From: Alphaproteobacteria bacterium
GTDB taxonomy: Bacteria > Pseudomonadota > Alphaproteobacteria > Micropepsales > Micropepsaceae
Direction: 5' to 3'
NCBI GenBank assembly: GCA_025350465.1
Contig: JANXXU010000030.1
Span: 62,001-126,000, forward strand
DNA length: 64,000 nucleotides
In this document: piece after piece, positions 54,151 to 63,324 of the stretch
Numbering within the stretch: position 1 is the stretch's first letter
How the letters are laid out: the number at the start of each line of letters is the position of its first letter
Notes under the pieces: generated by a model
Told to the model about the DNA's origin: nothing
What the model saw: the letters and a program-made list of their open reading frames with translations, nothing else
Databases searched by the model: none
Program-made: the position numbers and the translations under genes

Positions 54151-54548
54151 TCATCGGTCTCGGCAGTGATTTGATCGACATAAGGCGCATCGAGAAGACG
54201 CTGGAGCGGTTCGGTCCTCGTTTTGTGGAACGGCTCTTCACCGACGTCGAGCAAAGCAAGTCGGAGGGACGCAAGAACCGCGCGGCGTCTTACGCCAAGC
54301 GCTTCGCGGCGAAGGAAGCGTGCGCCAAGGCGCTCGGCACGGGGCTGCGCAAGAACGTGTTCTGGCGCGATATGGGCGTCGTCAATCTGCGCTCCGGGAA
54401 ACCGACGATGGCTCTCACCGGCGGTGCGCTGGCGCGATTGAATGCGATCACCCCGGCCGGCATGAAGCCGCAGATCGATCTTACCATCACAGATGATTTC
54501 CCGCTGGCGCAGGCGATCGTGATTATTTCAGCCGTCAAGGACGAGTAG
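54147..54548 (+). CDS. acpS: holo-[acyl-carrier-protein] synthase
   Basis: A 133-residue phosphopantetheinyl transferase. Magnesium/CoA residues are seen in [15 protein letters not shown] and in [15 protein letters not shown]. It activates acyl carrier protein for fatty acid synthesis. It overlaps pdxJ by four bases. In related genomes lepB normally follows directly; here a minus-strand protease gene intervenes. Confidence 0.95.
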   Translation: MIIGLGSDLIDIRRIEKTLERFGPRFVERLFTDVEQSKSEGRKNRAASYAKRFAAKEACAKALGTGLRKNVFWRDMGVVNLRSGKPTMALTGGALARLNAITPAGMKPQIDLTITDDFPLAQAIVIISAVKDE

Positions 54549-54554
54549 CGCGCT

Positions 54555-55475
54555 TCAAGCGCGGCCGTCTTGGCCCGGCAAATACTGGACGCTGGTGTCG
54601 CGCGGCAAGGGGCCGGGATAGAGCGCGACCAAGTCAACCACCTCTTGCGGCATGTGCGTCGAGACGTGCAGCCCAAGCTCGCGCGCTTCGGGAACCGTGA
54701 TGGGATAACTGTGCGTCCACTTGCCGCTCGCCAGCAGGTCTGAGATCGCGCACGAGCCATCGTGATTGTACGTTCCCTGCATGAGTTCGCAGGCCTGGCG
54801 GCGCATCTGATCCATGGCCTTCTGCGCGACGTCGGCCTGGATCAAGGTGAAATCGTTGATGGTCGCGATCGGCTTTTCGCGGGCCACGCGCACGATCGAT
54901 GCCGCCGGCAGGCCGCCGATCTGCGGGTCGATGGGGCCGAGCACCGCGTGATCGCTCATGACTATTTCGTCAGCTGCGAGCGCGATCAAGGTACCGCCCG
55001 ACATGGCGAAATAGGGGACGAACACCGTCTTTCGCGCCGGGTGCGCTTTGACCGCGCGGGCGATTTGCAGCGCGGCCAAAGCGTCGCCGCCCTCCGTGTG
55101 GAGGATGATGTCGAGCGGGCGGGTAGTGCTGGTCGCGCTGATGGCCGCGACTACGCCTTCGAAGTCGTTGAGATCGATATAGCTGCGCTCAGGGCCGCCG
55201 AATGCGATTCCGCCCGGGTGGCTCTCGCGGTGAATGATGGCGATGACCCTTGAGCCGCGCAGGCGTTGGATCCGGGCCAGTTGGTCGATTTGGCGATTGG
55301 GGGATCGGCCACGAACTGGGGCGCGGTGACGAATGAAAAAAGCGCCGGCAATGGCCGCGAAGAGGAGTGCAATGGCCGCCGTCGGGATCGGCCACGCGGC
55401 GGCAAGCGCCCAGAAGCTTCGCCAAAGCTCAAAGACGATTGCTTGTTTCGCCGCGATCCATTCAGACAAATCCAT
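54555..55475 (-). CDS. membrane-anchored SDH/ClpP-class serine protease
   Basis: A 306-residue protein with one transmembrane helix (residues about 30-48), then a crotonase-like protease domain. HTEGGDALAALQIARAV (about 126-142) and AMSGGTLIALAADEIVM with the likely nucleophile S159, then AVLGPIDPQIGG (about 176-188), match the SDH family of serine dehydrogenase-type proteinases, related to SppA and ClpP. It may degrade signal peptides or membrane proteins. Its placement antisense between acpS and lepB is unusual. ATG at 55475 has GGGGGGCAAGG upstream. Confidence 0.87.
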   Translation of the reverse strand: MDLSEWIAAKQAIVFELWRSFWALAAAWPIPTAAIALLFAAIAGAFFIRHRAPVRGRSPNRQIDQLARIQRLRGSRVIAIIHRESHPGGIAFGGPERSYIDLNDFEGVVAAISATSTTRPLDIILHTEGGDALAALQIARAVKAHPARKTVFVPYFAMSGGTLIALAADEIVMSDHAVLGPIDPQIGGLPAASIVRVAREKPIATINDFTLIQADVAQKAMDQMRRQACELMQGTYNHDGSCAISDLLASGKWTHSYPITVPEARELGLHVSTHMPQEVVDLVALYPGPLPRDTSVQYLPGQDGRA

Positions 55476-55853
55476 GCCTTGCCCCCCAGCACGGCACGCC
55501 CCAATCGAGCAGTGTAAGTCCAAATGGTGGCGGGGGAAAGGACACCTGTGTTGCCCTCGAGTTCGAGGGTGCTGCCGGCATGCCGGGTCAGAGTCCACCA
55601 AATGCTCATCGAAGCAGGCGCGATGTACTCGAACCGCGATTGTGAGATCGCTCGCGAAGAGACTCGGCTTCAAGTATTCCGCACGGTGTCTCCGAAAAGC
55701 TTCTACCGCCGCAATCGAGTTCCCCCCGAGATTGTGCTGAGGCGCAAATCGTCAGTCTCTGAGAACTCCAGGCTCGATTGCGGAAAAGTAACCGTTCCGT
55801 CGATTGACACCTGCGGCCGGGATTGACACTTAGAGCTTGGACGTCGCCAGGCC
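55476..55853. other. 378-bp intergenic region before lepB
   Basis: This divergent promoter region shows no supported gene. GATTGACAC is directly repeated at 55802-55810 and 55821-55829, 19 bases apart, each containing a TTGACA -35-like hexamer near the first lepB gene. It may hold promoters for both the protease and lepB. Confidence 0.55.
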
Positions 55854-56687
55854 ATGAACGTCGTCTTAGGGGATAGAGCCGTGAATTATCGGACGATTGC
55901 GACAATGCGCGGTGCGGAGCTTCTCAGGAGGCTGACGCGATCGAAGGCCCTGTGGGAAGTCGTCCAGACGGTCGTCGTGGTCGTGTCGATCGTCTTCGTG
56001 GTGCGGACCTTTATCTTTCAGCCGTTTCGAATCCCGTCGGGGTCGATGGAGGATACGCTCCTGGTCGGCGACTACATCATCGTCTCCAAGTATCCTTACG
56101 GTTACTCAAACTATTCGATTCCGTTTTCGCCGAATATTTTCTCCGGGCGCGTGCTGGGCTCGGACCCGGCGCGTGGCGACGTCGTGGTGTTCGCTTATCC
56201 GGCGGACCCCTCCGTCGACTACATCAAGCGAATTGTCGGTTTGCCCGGCGATCACATCCACATGGCCGGCGGCGTTCTCTACGTCAACGGCGCGCCGGCT
56301 CAGCAAAAACGCATCGAAGACTATGTCGAAACGCTGCCCGACGGCTCGGCGCATCCCGTTCCGCGTTATCGCGAGACGTTCGCCGACGGACGGGCGCATG
56401 AAATTCTCGATCGCATTCCAAACAATTTGTTCGACGACACGTCCGAAATTATCATTCCGCCCGGCCACTATTTCATGATGGGCGACAACCGGGACAATTC
56501 GAACGACAGCCGGGTGCCCAACAGCGGCGTGGGCTTCGTGCCCGCAAAGAACATCGTCGGGCGCGCCGAATTCGTCCTCTCCTCGTGGTCATGCTCCAAC
56601 GATTGGGAGTGCGCGGCGCGCTTGGGTGAAGTTTGGACCTGGCCGTGGACGCTGCGGGTCGATCGGATTTTTCGAGCAATTAAGTAA
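55854..56687 (+). CDS. lepB: signal peptidase I, first tandem copy
   Basis: A 277-residue type I signal peptidase. One transmembrane helix (about 35-54) anchors it. The catalytic Ser is S64 in FRIPSGSMEDTL; the general-base Lys is K125 in DYIKRIVGLPGD; GDNRDNSNDSR near 210 is the conserved late motif. It removes signal peptides from Sec and Tat exported proteins. GTG at 55881 after AGGGGAT is a good alternative start, removing nine residues. The paralogue 180 bases downstream is similar throughout. Confidence 0.92.
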   Translation: MNVVLGDRAVNYRTIATMRGAELLRRLTRSKALWEVVQTVVVVVSIVFVVRTFIFQPFRIPSGSMEDTLLVGDYIIVSKYPYGYSNYSIPFSPNIFSGRVLGSDPARGDVVVFAYPADPSVDYIKRIVGLPGDHIHMAGGVLYVNGAPAQQKRIEDYVETLPDGSAHPVPRYRETFADGRAHEILDRIPNNLFDDTSEIIIPPGHYFMMGDNRDNSNDSRVPNSGVGFVPAKNIVGRAEFVLSSWSCSNDWECAARLGEVWTWPWTLRVDRIFRAIK

Positions 56688-56777
56688 TGAGTATCGCGGA
56701 ACCTTTGGATGACGGATCGAGTCGGCCTGAGGCCGGTGCGCACCTCATCCGCTTAACTGCTTGTAATTCCGAGTTTC

Positions 56778-56810
56778 TTGACACTCGTACAACGCATCCT
56801 ATTGGATGCG
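56778..56810 (+). promoter_or_regulatory. candidate promoter of the second lepB with palindrome
   Basis: TTGACA (56778-56783) and TATTGG (56800-56805), 16 bases apart, fit a sigma-70 promoter. A seven-base inverted repeat CGCATCC (56793-56799) and GGATGCG (56804-56810) around TATT overlaps the -10. The start codon is 57 bases further on. This suggests separate, possibly repressed transcription of the second copy. Confidence 0.5.
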
Positions 56811-56867
56811 CCGGTTCGCCGATTCCGCTTGTTTTTCTTGCGGTTCAGCGGATGGAAGGGGGCGTGA

Positions 56868-57650
56868 ATGGAAACTGAAGCACTTTGGCGATTGTGGAAA
56901 TCGCCAGCCGTCATCGAGACGGTGAAGACGATCGTCTATGCGCTGCTGATCGTCAGTGTCATCTTGACGTTCATCTTTCGCCCCTACGTCATCCCATCGA
57001 GTTCGATGAAGGATACCTTGCTCGTCGGCGACTACGTGTTCGTAACGAAATTCTCCTACGGCTATTCGAAATACTCCTTTTTCTTCTCGCCGAATCTGTT
57101 CTCCGGTCGAATTTGGGGCGCTGAACCCGAGCGCGGGGACGTCGTTGTTTTCCGCAAGCCTTCGCAGCCCGATGTCGACTACATCAAGCGCGTGGTCGGC
57201 CTGCCGGGCGATCGCGTTCAGATGATCGGCGGCGTGCTGAACATCAACGGCGAACCGGTCAAAATGAAAAAGGCCGAGCCGTTCGAGGAGGAAGAGTCAG
57301 ATTGCAACATGCAGCAGCCAGTACCGCGCTTTCGCGAAACGCTGCCCGGCGGCGTTGTGCATGATATTCTCGATTGCGACCCGCAAGGGCGCCTCGACGA
57401 TACGCAGGAATTCAAGGTTCCGCCGGGTCACTATTTCATGATGGGTGACAATAGGGACAACTCGGCCGATAGTCGCGACCTTGAGACGGGTGTGGGCTTC
57501 GTGCCAGAGGAAAATCTGGTGGGGAAAGCGCAGTTCATCATCGTCTCCGCCGTTTGCTACGATGACCAAAGATGCAAGGCCCGAATCTGGGAATTTTGGA
57601 AATGGCCGTGGGCCATCCGCTACGATCGGTTCTTTAAGCCTGTCGAATAA
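56868..57650 (+). CDS. signal peptidase I, second tandem copy
   Basis: A 260-residue paralogue of the preceding gene. Transmembrane helix about 20-37; catalytic S46 in VIPSSSMKDTL; catalytic K107 in DYIKRVVGLPGD; GDNRDNSADSR near 200. Both copies keep all catalytic residues, so both should be active. The main differences are PSSS in place of PSGS and an acidic, Cys-containing insert (EEEESDCNMQQ) between the two strands after the Lys. It may serve a different set of precursors. Followed at once by rnc. Confidence 0.9.
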   Translation: METEALWRLWKSPAVIETVKTIVYALLIVSVILTFIFRPYVIPSSSMKDTLLVGDYVFVTKFSYGYSKYSFFFSPNLFSGRIWGAEPERGDVVVFRKPSQPDVDYIKRVVGLPGDRVQMIGGVLNINGEPVKMKKAEPFEEEESDCNMQQPVPRFRETLPGGVVHDILDCDPQGRLDDTQEFKVPPGHYFMMGDNRDNSADSRDLETGVGFVPEENLVGKAQFIIVSAVCYDDQRCKARIWEFWKWPWAIRYDRFFKPVE

Positions 57651-58308
57651 CCAAACGACCGACGATCTGAGCCAAGCACTCGGCCACGCGTTTCGCGACG
57701 CCGCGCTGCTAAAGCGCGCGCTCACCCATTCGAGCACCGGCAAGGACGACAACGAACAGCTCGAGTTCCTGGGTGATCGGGTGCTTGGCTTGCTGGTTGC
57801 CGAATTGCTCATGCAGCAATTCCCGCACGAACGGGAAGGTCCGCTTTCAGTGAGGTTGCATGCTCTCGTGCGGATGGAAACATGTGCGGAGGCCGCGAAA
57901 GCGGCCGGGCTCGATAAACAACTGATCCTTGCGCCGAGCGAAGATCGGTCCGGCGGACGGAAGAAGCCGGCCATTTTGGGCGACGTCTGCGAGGCAGTTA
58001 TCGCAGCGCTCTACATTGACGGCGGACTAAAGGCCGCTCGCGACTTTGTCGTCCGGTATTGGCAGCCGATGCTCAACGATGCCCAGGCTGATCGCGACGC
58101 GAAGAGTGTGCTGCAGGAGTGGGCCCAGGCGCGCGCTCTTGGCATTCCGGTGTATCGGATTGCAAAGCAGGAGGGGCCCGCTCACGCGCCGCGATTTACA
58201 GTCGAGGTGCGTGTCGAGGCGCACGAACCGGCTGTCGGCGAAGGGCCCAACCTGCGTGCGGCAGAGCAGTCCGCCGCGCGGGCCCTGATGCAACGGTTGA
58301 GCCTCTGA
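57562..58308 (+). CDS. rnc: ribonuclease III
   Basis: A 248-residue enzyme, as started here, that cuts double-stranded RNA in rRNA and mRNA processing. The signature NEQLEFLGDRVLGLLVAELL and the acidic DVCEAVIAALYIDGG segment are at about residues 68-87 and 142-156; the double-stranded RNA-binding domain (SVLQEWAQARALGIPVYRI) follows. The start is uncertain: the only ATG near overlaps lepB2 by 89 bases, and a non-ATG start about 25-30 codons later would give the usual length of about 225. Its TGA overlaps the era ATG. Confidence 0.9.
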   Translation: MTKDARPESGNFGNGRGPSATIGSLSLSNNQTTDDLSQALGHAFRDAALLKRALTHSSTGKDDNEQLEFLGDRVLGLLVAELLMQQFPHEREGPLSVRLHALVRMETCAEAAKAAGLDKQLILAPSEDRSGGRKKPAILGDVCEAVIAALYIDGGLKAARDFVVRYWQPMLNDAQADRDAKSVLQEWAQARALGIPVYRIAKQEGPAHAPRFTVEVRVEAHEPAVGEGPNLRAAEQSAARALMQRLSL

Positions 58309-59270
58309 TGGCCGGCAACACGAACACCCGGTTCGGCTTTGTCGCGATCCTCGGTGCGCCGAACGCCGGCAAGTCGACACTGGTCAACACGCTGGTCGGC
58401 TCCAAGGTGTCGATCGTGAGCCGCAAGGTACAAACCACGCGTATGCGTGTGCGCGGCGTCGCGATCGAGGGCTCAAGCCAGATCGTCTTCGTCGATACGC
58501 CGGGCATTTTCGCGCCCAAGCGCAAGCTCGACAAGGCGATGGTCGAGGCCGCGTGGGCCGGGGCTGCGGACGCCGATCTGGTTGTTCTTCTTGTCGATGC
58601 ACCGGAACTGATCGCCGAGCCCAACGGCTTGGCGGCGAAAGACACCGTCCGGATCATCGAGGGACTCAAGGCAGCCAAGCGAACCGCAGTATTGGCGCTG
58701 AACAAGATCGACGGTATGCGGCGCGATCAGCTTCTGCCGCTCGCGGAACGCCTGAGCAAAGAAGGCGAGTTCAGCGACGTGTTCATGATTTCGGCGAGCA
58801 AGGGCGACGGAACGCGCGCGTTGCTCGCGCACATGGCAGCGGCAATTCCGACAGGCCCATGGGCCTATCCGGAAGATCAAGCGGCCGACATTCCGTTGCG
58901 CCTGCTTGCGTCGGAGATCACGCGCGAGCGTATCTACGACCGCCTGCATCAGGAATTGCCGTATGCTTCCACCGTCGTGACCGATCAGTGGGTGCAAAAG
59001 AAGGACGGCAGCGTGCGCATCGACCAGACGATCTTTGTCGAACGCGACAGCCAAAAGGCCATTGTGCTCGGCAAGGGCGGGGCAACCATCAAATTGTTGG
59101 GCGAATCCTCGCGCCACGAGTTGGAGCGGTTGCTCGGCCATGGCGTTCACCTGTTCCTCCACGTCAAAGTCGGTAATTGGTCGGAGGATCCGCACCATCT
59201 ACGCGAAGTCGGTTTGACTCACTCGGCCTCCGACGAACCAGCCAAGCCGCCGAAGCAAACACGGCGATAG
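58308..59270 (+). CDS. era: GTPase Era
   Basis: A 320-residue GTPase needed for 16S rRNA maturation and 30S assembly. G1 is GAPNAGKST near residue 16-24, G3 is DTPG near 62-65, G4 is NKID near 127-130, and the KH RNA-binding domain lies at about 220-295. The stop of rnc overlaps its ATG (TGATG), and recO follows four bases after its stop. Start and length are standard. Confidence 0.96.
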   Translation: MAGNTNTRFGFVAILGAPNAGKSTLVNTLVGSKVSIVSRKVQTTRMRVRGVAIEGSSQIVFVDTPGIFAPKRKLDKAMVEAAWAGAADADLVVLLVDAPELIAEPNGLAAKDTVRIIEGLKAAKRTAVLALNKIDGMRRDQLLPLAERLSKEGEFSDVFMISASKGDGTRALLAHMAAAIPTGPWAYPEDQAADIPLRLLASEITRERIYDRLHQELPYASTVVTDQWVQKKDGSVRIDQTIFVERDSQKAIVLGKGGATIKLLGESSRHELERLLGHGVHLFLHVKVGNWSEDPHHLREVGLTHSASDEPAKPPKQTRR

Positions 59271-59274
59271 GTGC

Positions 59275-60015
59275 ATGGATTGGAGCGATGACGCGATCGT
59301 GCTGGGCTTGCGCCATCACGGCGAGCATGCGGCCATCCTCGACGCGCTGACGCGCGAGCATGGGCGCCACCTCGGGCTCATTCGCGGTGCGACGTCAAAG
59401 AGGCTCAAGGGCGCGCTGGAGCCGGGCAATTTATTGACGGCGCACTGGCGCGGCCGGCTCGACGAGCATTTGGGTACCTTCACGATCGAGTTGGCGCGGG
59501 CACGCGCGGCGCAGTTCTTCTCGGATGGATTGAAACTCAGCGTGCTCGCTGCGGCATGCGCGATCGCCGCCACCACATTACCGGAGCGCGAGAAACACAC
59601 GCGGGCGTTCGAGGCGCTGAGTCATCTTCTGGAAAGTCTCAGCGAGGAGCAGGCGATGCTGGGTGTTGCCGACTATGTGCGCTTTGAGGCTGTGCTGCTT
59701 GAAGATCTGGGCTTCGGGCTCGACCTTGAAAGCTGCGCGGCGACCGGCGTGCGCCACGACCTCACGCACGTTTCGCCAAAGAGCGGGCGCGCCGTCAGCG
59801 CCGGCTCGGCGGCGCCTTACCGGGATAAGCTTTTTGCGTTACCCACATTCCTTATGGACCACTCGGCCCAACCGTCGCCGAAAGATTTGGCCGACGGACT
59901 GGCGCTGACGGGGTTTTTCCTCAGCCGTAGCGTGCTCGAGGCGCACGGAGCAGCGTTGCCGCCCGCACGGGCAAGACTGGTCGAGCGACTTGCGGCGGGG
60001 CGGCCGGACCGCTAG
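59275..60015 (+). CDS. recO: DNA repair protein RecO
   Basis: A 246-residue recombination mediator that works with RecF/RecR to load RecA onto single-stranded DNA. The N-terminal OB fold (DDAIVLGLRHHGEHAAILDALTREHGRH) and a helical middle domain are recognisable; the C-terminal SxxPxRxYLLLL-type zinc region is degenerate in this clade. Located between era and parC, as in related genomes. Confidence 0.93.
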   Translation: MDWSDDAIVLGLRHHGEHAAILDALTREHGRHLGLIRGATSKRLKGALEPGNLLTAHWRGRLDEHLGTFTIELARARAAQFFSDGLKLSVLAAACAIAATTLPEREKHTRAFEALSHLLESLSEEQAMLGVADYVRFEAVLLEDLGFGLDLESCAATGVRHDLTHVSPKSGRAVSAGSAAPYRDKLFALPTFLMDHSAQPSPKDLADGLALTGFFLSRSVLEAHGAALPPARARLVERLAAGRPDR

Positions 60016-60048
60016 GCCCAAGTTCAATCGGTACAAGGGGATTCGGCT

Positions 60049-62265
60049 ATGCTCGACGATGTCGTACGCGACGTGGAGCTGAAGGACGCGTTGGGCGAGC
60101 GTTATCTCGCCTACGCACTCTCCACGATCATGCAGCGCGCATTACCCGATGTGCGCGACGGGTTGAAGCCGGTGCACCGCCGGCTGCTCTACGCGATGCA
60201 CCGCCTGCGGCTCGATCCGACGTCGAATTTTAAGAAATGCGCCCGCATCGTCGGCGACGTCATGGGCCAGTTCCATCCGCACGGCGATCAATCGATCTAT
60301 GACGCGCTGGTGCGGCTGGCGCAGAATTTCTCGCTGCGTTACCCGTTGATCGAGGGCCAGGGCAATTTCGGCAATATCGACGGCGATAATCCGGCCGCGA
60401 TGCGATACACCGAGAGCCGCTTGACGGCGGTTGCCGAAGCACTGCTCGAAGGCATCGATGACGGCGGCACGGATTATCGTCCGAACTACAATGACGAAGA
60501 CAAAGAGCCCGTCATTCTTTCGGGCTCGTTTCCGAATTTGCTGGCGAACGGTTCGGCCGGCATCGCCGTCGGCATGGCGACGAATATCCCGCCGCACAAT
60601 CTGGACGAAATCGCGCAGGCGCTGATCCATCTGGTCGGCTCGCCCAACGCGCGCGAAGACACGTTGCTGCAATACATCAAGGGGCCGGATTTCCCGACCG
60701 GCGGCTTGATCGTCGAGCCGCATGAGTCGATCGCGGAAGCTTATCGCACAGGCAAAGGGGGCTTCCGTTTGCGGGCGCGCTGGCACAAGGAAGAGGGCGC
60801 GCGCGGGACGTGGAATATCGTCGTTACGGAGATTCCCTATCAGGTCCAAAAGTCGAAGCTGATCGAGAAAATCGCCGAGCTCATTCAGGAAAAGAAGCTG
60901 ACGACGCTCGACGACGTGCGCGATCAGTCGGCCGAGGACGTGCGCATCGTTTTGGAACCCAAGAGCCGCAATGTCGATCCGGAAATATTGATGGAGCAGC
61001 TCTTCCGCTCGACCGACCTCGAGGTACGCATCTCGCTGAATATGACGGTGCTCGACGAGCGCGGGACGCCGCGGGTGATGAGCCTAAGGCAAACGCTCAT
61101 CGCGTTCCTCGATCATCAGCGCAACGTCTTGATCCGCCGCTCCAATTATCGGTTGGCGAAGATCGCCGATCGCCTGGAGATCTTGGAAGGTTTCCTCTCG
61201 GTTTACCTCAACATCGACAAGGTGATCAAAATCATCCGCGAGGCGGACGATGCCAAAGTCGATTTGATGAAGGCATTCAAGCTCACGGACAATCAGGCCG
61301 AAGCGATCCTCAACATGCGGCTGCGCTCATTGCGCAAACTCGAGGAAATCGAGATCAAGCAAGAGCACAAGAACCTGACGGGCGAGCAGAAAGGATTGAA
61401 GGCGCTGGTTAAATCGGAGGAGCTCCAGAACGATCGCCTGAAGACGAGCTTCCAAGAATTGCGCACGAAATTCGGCGCCAAGACCGTCCTCGGCAAGCGG
61501 CGCTCGACGTTCTCAGACGCGCCGGCCGTCGAGGACGTGCCGATCGAGAGCTTTGTCGAGAAGGAGCCGATCACCGTCATTTGTTCGGAAAAGGGCTGGA
61601 TCCGGGCGATGAAGGGCCACATCGAGACAAACGACGACGTCAAATACAAAGAGGGTGACAAGGGGCGCTTCTGGGTTCAGGCCCAGACAACCGAGAAGCT
61701 CGTCCTGTTCGCGACGAACGGGCGTTTCTTTACGCTCGATTGCTCACAGCTGCCGGGCGGGCGCGGGATGGGCGAGCCGGTGCGGCTGATGTGCGATCTC
61801 GAAAACGATCAGGACATCGTGGCGCTCTTCGTTCACGAGCCCGGTCGCCAATTGCTTGTCGCATCGACGGCGGGGCGCGGTTTCCGCGTCAGCGAGGACG
61901 AGGTCATTGCGCAGAAGAAGGGCGGCAAACAGATCATGACTGTCGACGCCGGCGAGGAGGCGAGGGTGTGCGCACCGGCCGTCGGCGATCACGTCGCCTT
62001 CATCGGCGAGAACCGCAAGATGGTGATTTTCCCGCTTGAGGAAGTGCCCGACCTTGCGAAGGGCAAGGGAGTGGCGCTGCAGAAATACAAGGACGGCAGT
62101 TTGACGGACGCGACCGCCTTCAAGCTGTCGGAGGGTCTCAAGGATTATAACGGCCGCACGTGGGAGAAGTCGGAGATCAAGGACTACCTCGGCGCGCGGG
62201 CGCAGGCCGGGCGCCTGGTGCCTAAGGGTTGGCCACGCAACGGCAAGTTCGCGCCGTGGGGATGA
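60049..62265 (+). CDS. parC: DNA topoisomerase IV subunit A
   Basis: A 738-residue type IIA topoisomerase subunit that decatenates replicated chromosomes. The catalytic Tyr is in AMRYTESRLTA (residue about 120), the QRALPDVRDGLKPVHRRLLY region is at about 26-45, and beta-propeller C-terminal blades follow (about 500-730). The quinolone-determining segment (HPHGDQSIYDALVRLAQ) is intact. The start ATG at 60049 lies 33 bases after recO. Confidence 0.96.
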   Translation: MLDDVVRDVELKDALGERYLAYALSTIMQRALPDVRDGLKPVHRRLLYAMHRLRLDPTSNFKKCARIVGDVMGQFHPHGDQSIYDALVRLAQNFSLRYPLIEGQGNFGNIDGDNPAAMRYTESRLTAVAEALLEGIDDGGTDYRPNYNDEDKEPVILSGSFPNLLANGSAGIAVGMATNIPPHNLDEIAQALIHLVGSPNAREDTLLQYIKGPDFPTGGLIVEPHESIAEAYRTGKGGFRLRARWHKEEGARGTWNIVVTEIPYQVQKSKLIEKIAELIQEKKLTTLDDVRDQSAEDVRIVLEPKSRNVDPEILMEQLFRSTDLEVRISLNMTVLDERGTPRVMSLRQTLIAFLDHQRNVLIRRSNYRLAKIADRLEILEGFLSVYLNIDKVIKIIREADDAKVDLMKAFKLTDNQAEAILNMRLRSLRKLEEIEIKQEHKNLTGEQKGLKALVKSEELQNDRLKTSFQELRTKFGAKTVLGKRRSTFSDAPAVEDVPIESFVEKEPITVICSEKGWIRAMKGHIETNDDVKYKEGDKGRFWVQAQTTEKLVLFATNGRFFTLDCSQLPGGRGMGEPVRLMCDLENDQDIVALFVHEPGRQLLVASTAGRGFRVSEDEVIAQKKGGKQIMTVDAGEEARVCAPAVGDHVAFIGENRKMVIFPLEEVPDLAKGKGVALQKYKDGSLTDATAFKLSEGLKDYNGRTWEKSEIKDYLGARAQAGRLVPKGWPRNGKFAPWG

Positions 62266-62327
62266 CGCGAGCGGCGGAGGCTCTGCTGACACGTTTGAGC
62301 TGATGGTTGTCTATAAGGTTCAAGGTC

Positions 62328-62963
62328 ATGATCCTCGTTGGCCAGTACGACTCGCCTTTTGTGCGGTGCGTGGCGATCACGCTGCACCTCTACGGGATGC
62401 CGTTCACACGCAACGCGATTTCGGTGTTCGGCGATGCGGCGGAGATGGCGAGCATCAACCCGCTGGTGCGGATTCCGTCGCTTGTGCTCGACGACGGCGA
62501 GGTGCTGGTCGAGAGCGGCGCCATCCTCGACTACCTAGACGAAGGCTTCGGACCGGCGCGCGCGCTGACGCCGCGTTCGGGTCCTGAACGGCGGCACATG
62601 CTGCAGGTGATGGCGGTGGCGACGGGATCGATCGATAAAGCCGGCGCAACCGTCTATGAGCGGCATTTTCATGCCGCCGCCGCCGTTAATCAGGAATGGG
62701 TGGCGCGCTTGAAGGGGCAGTTAGGCGGCGGGCTCGCCTGGCTCGAAGAGCGCCTCGACGGCGATTTGTTCTTTGACGGGAAGATCAGCCAGGCCGACAT
62801 CACGACGGCGGTGTTGCTCGGTTATCTGCGTGTGCGCTTGCCGGAGGTGCTGGCAGAGCGCAGCTATCCGCGTCTCGAGCGTCATTCACAGCGCTGCGAG
62901 GCGATGGAGGCGTTCATCGCCGCTAAACCCAGCCCGGACGAAATGATGCCGGGGTCGAGCTAG
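62328..62963 (+). CDS. glutathione S-transferase family protein
   Basis: A 211-residue GST. The thioredoxin-like N-terminal domain begins with ILVGQYDSPFVRCVAITLHLYG; a Ser/Asp near residue 7-10 and ESGAILDYLDE near 60-70 fit glutathione binding. The helical C-terminal domain includes SQADITTAVLLGYL. The substrate is unknown. ATG 62328 was chosen over an earlier ATG at 62307. Its 3' end overlaps the DUF1289 gene on the other strand by four bases. Confidence 0.86.
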   Translation: MILVGQYDSPFVRCVAITLHLYGMPFTRNAISVFGDAAEMASINPLVRIPSLVLDDGEVLVESGAILDYLDEGFGPARALTPRSGPERRHMLQVMAVATGSIDKAGATVYERHFHAAAAVNQEWVARLKGQLGGGLAWLEERLDGDLFFDGKISQADITTAVLLGYLRVRLPEVLAERSYPRLERHSQRCEAMEAFIAAKPSPDEMMPGSS

Positions 62964-63184
62964 TAAGGCGAGCGCCTCAGCTTCTTGGCCCGGTGTTCGC
63001 GGTTTGGGATCTGGGCCTTGCGGCCTTCGATCTCACCGAGAACCTTGGCGCGTGCCTCGTCGTCTATTGAGGCCCAGGTGGCGATTTCATGCATCGAGCG
63101 GCCGCAACCCAAGCACCAGCCGGTCGTGTCATCGATCGCACAGACGTCGGTGCAGGGCGAATTGAAGGGGCGGTGTCCTGTCAT
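62960..63184 (-). CDS. DUF1289 domain protein
   Basis: A 74-residue protein with four conserved cysteines in SPCTDVCAIDDTTGWCLGCGRSM (residues about 9-31) and the family WxxID/ASIDDEAR segment after them. The cysteines probably bind zinc or an iron-sulfur cluster; the role is unknown. Start at 63184 is the ATG giving the usual family N-terminus (TGHRPFNSPC). Confidence 0.85.
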   Translation of the reverse strand: MTGHRPFNSPCTDVCAIDDTTGWCLGCGRSMHEIATWASIDDEARAKVLGEIEGRKAQIPNREHRAKKLRRSPY

Positions 63185-63324
63185 CTCTCGAAACCGTAGC
63201 GTCATCTTGCGCCGCCGCCCAGGCGAGGAGCCGATTGCAAGCCGCCGCACTCTGGCTATCATCGGTTGAATTGAAAAATTGTCGGTGGCCGCGTGGCCAC
63301 GGCTCGCAGGAGGCTGACGATCCC

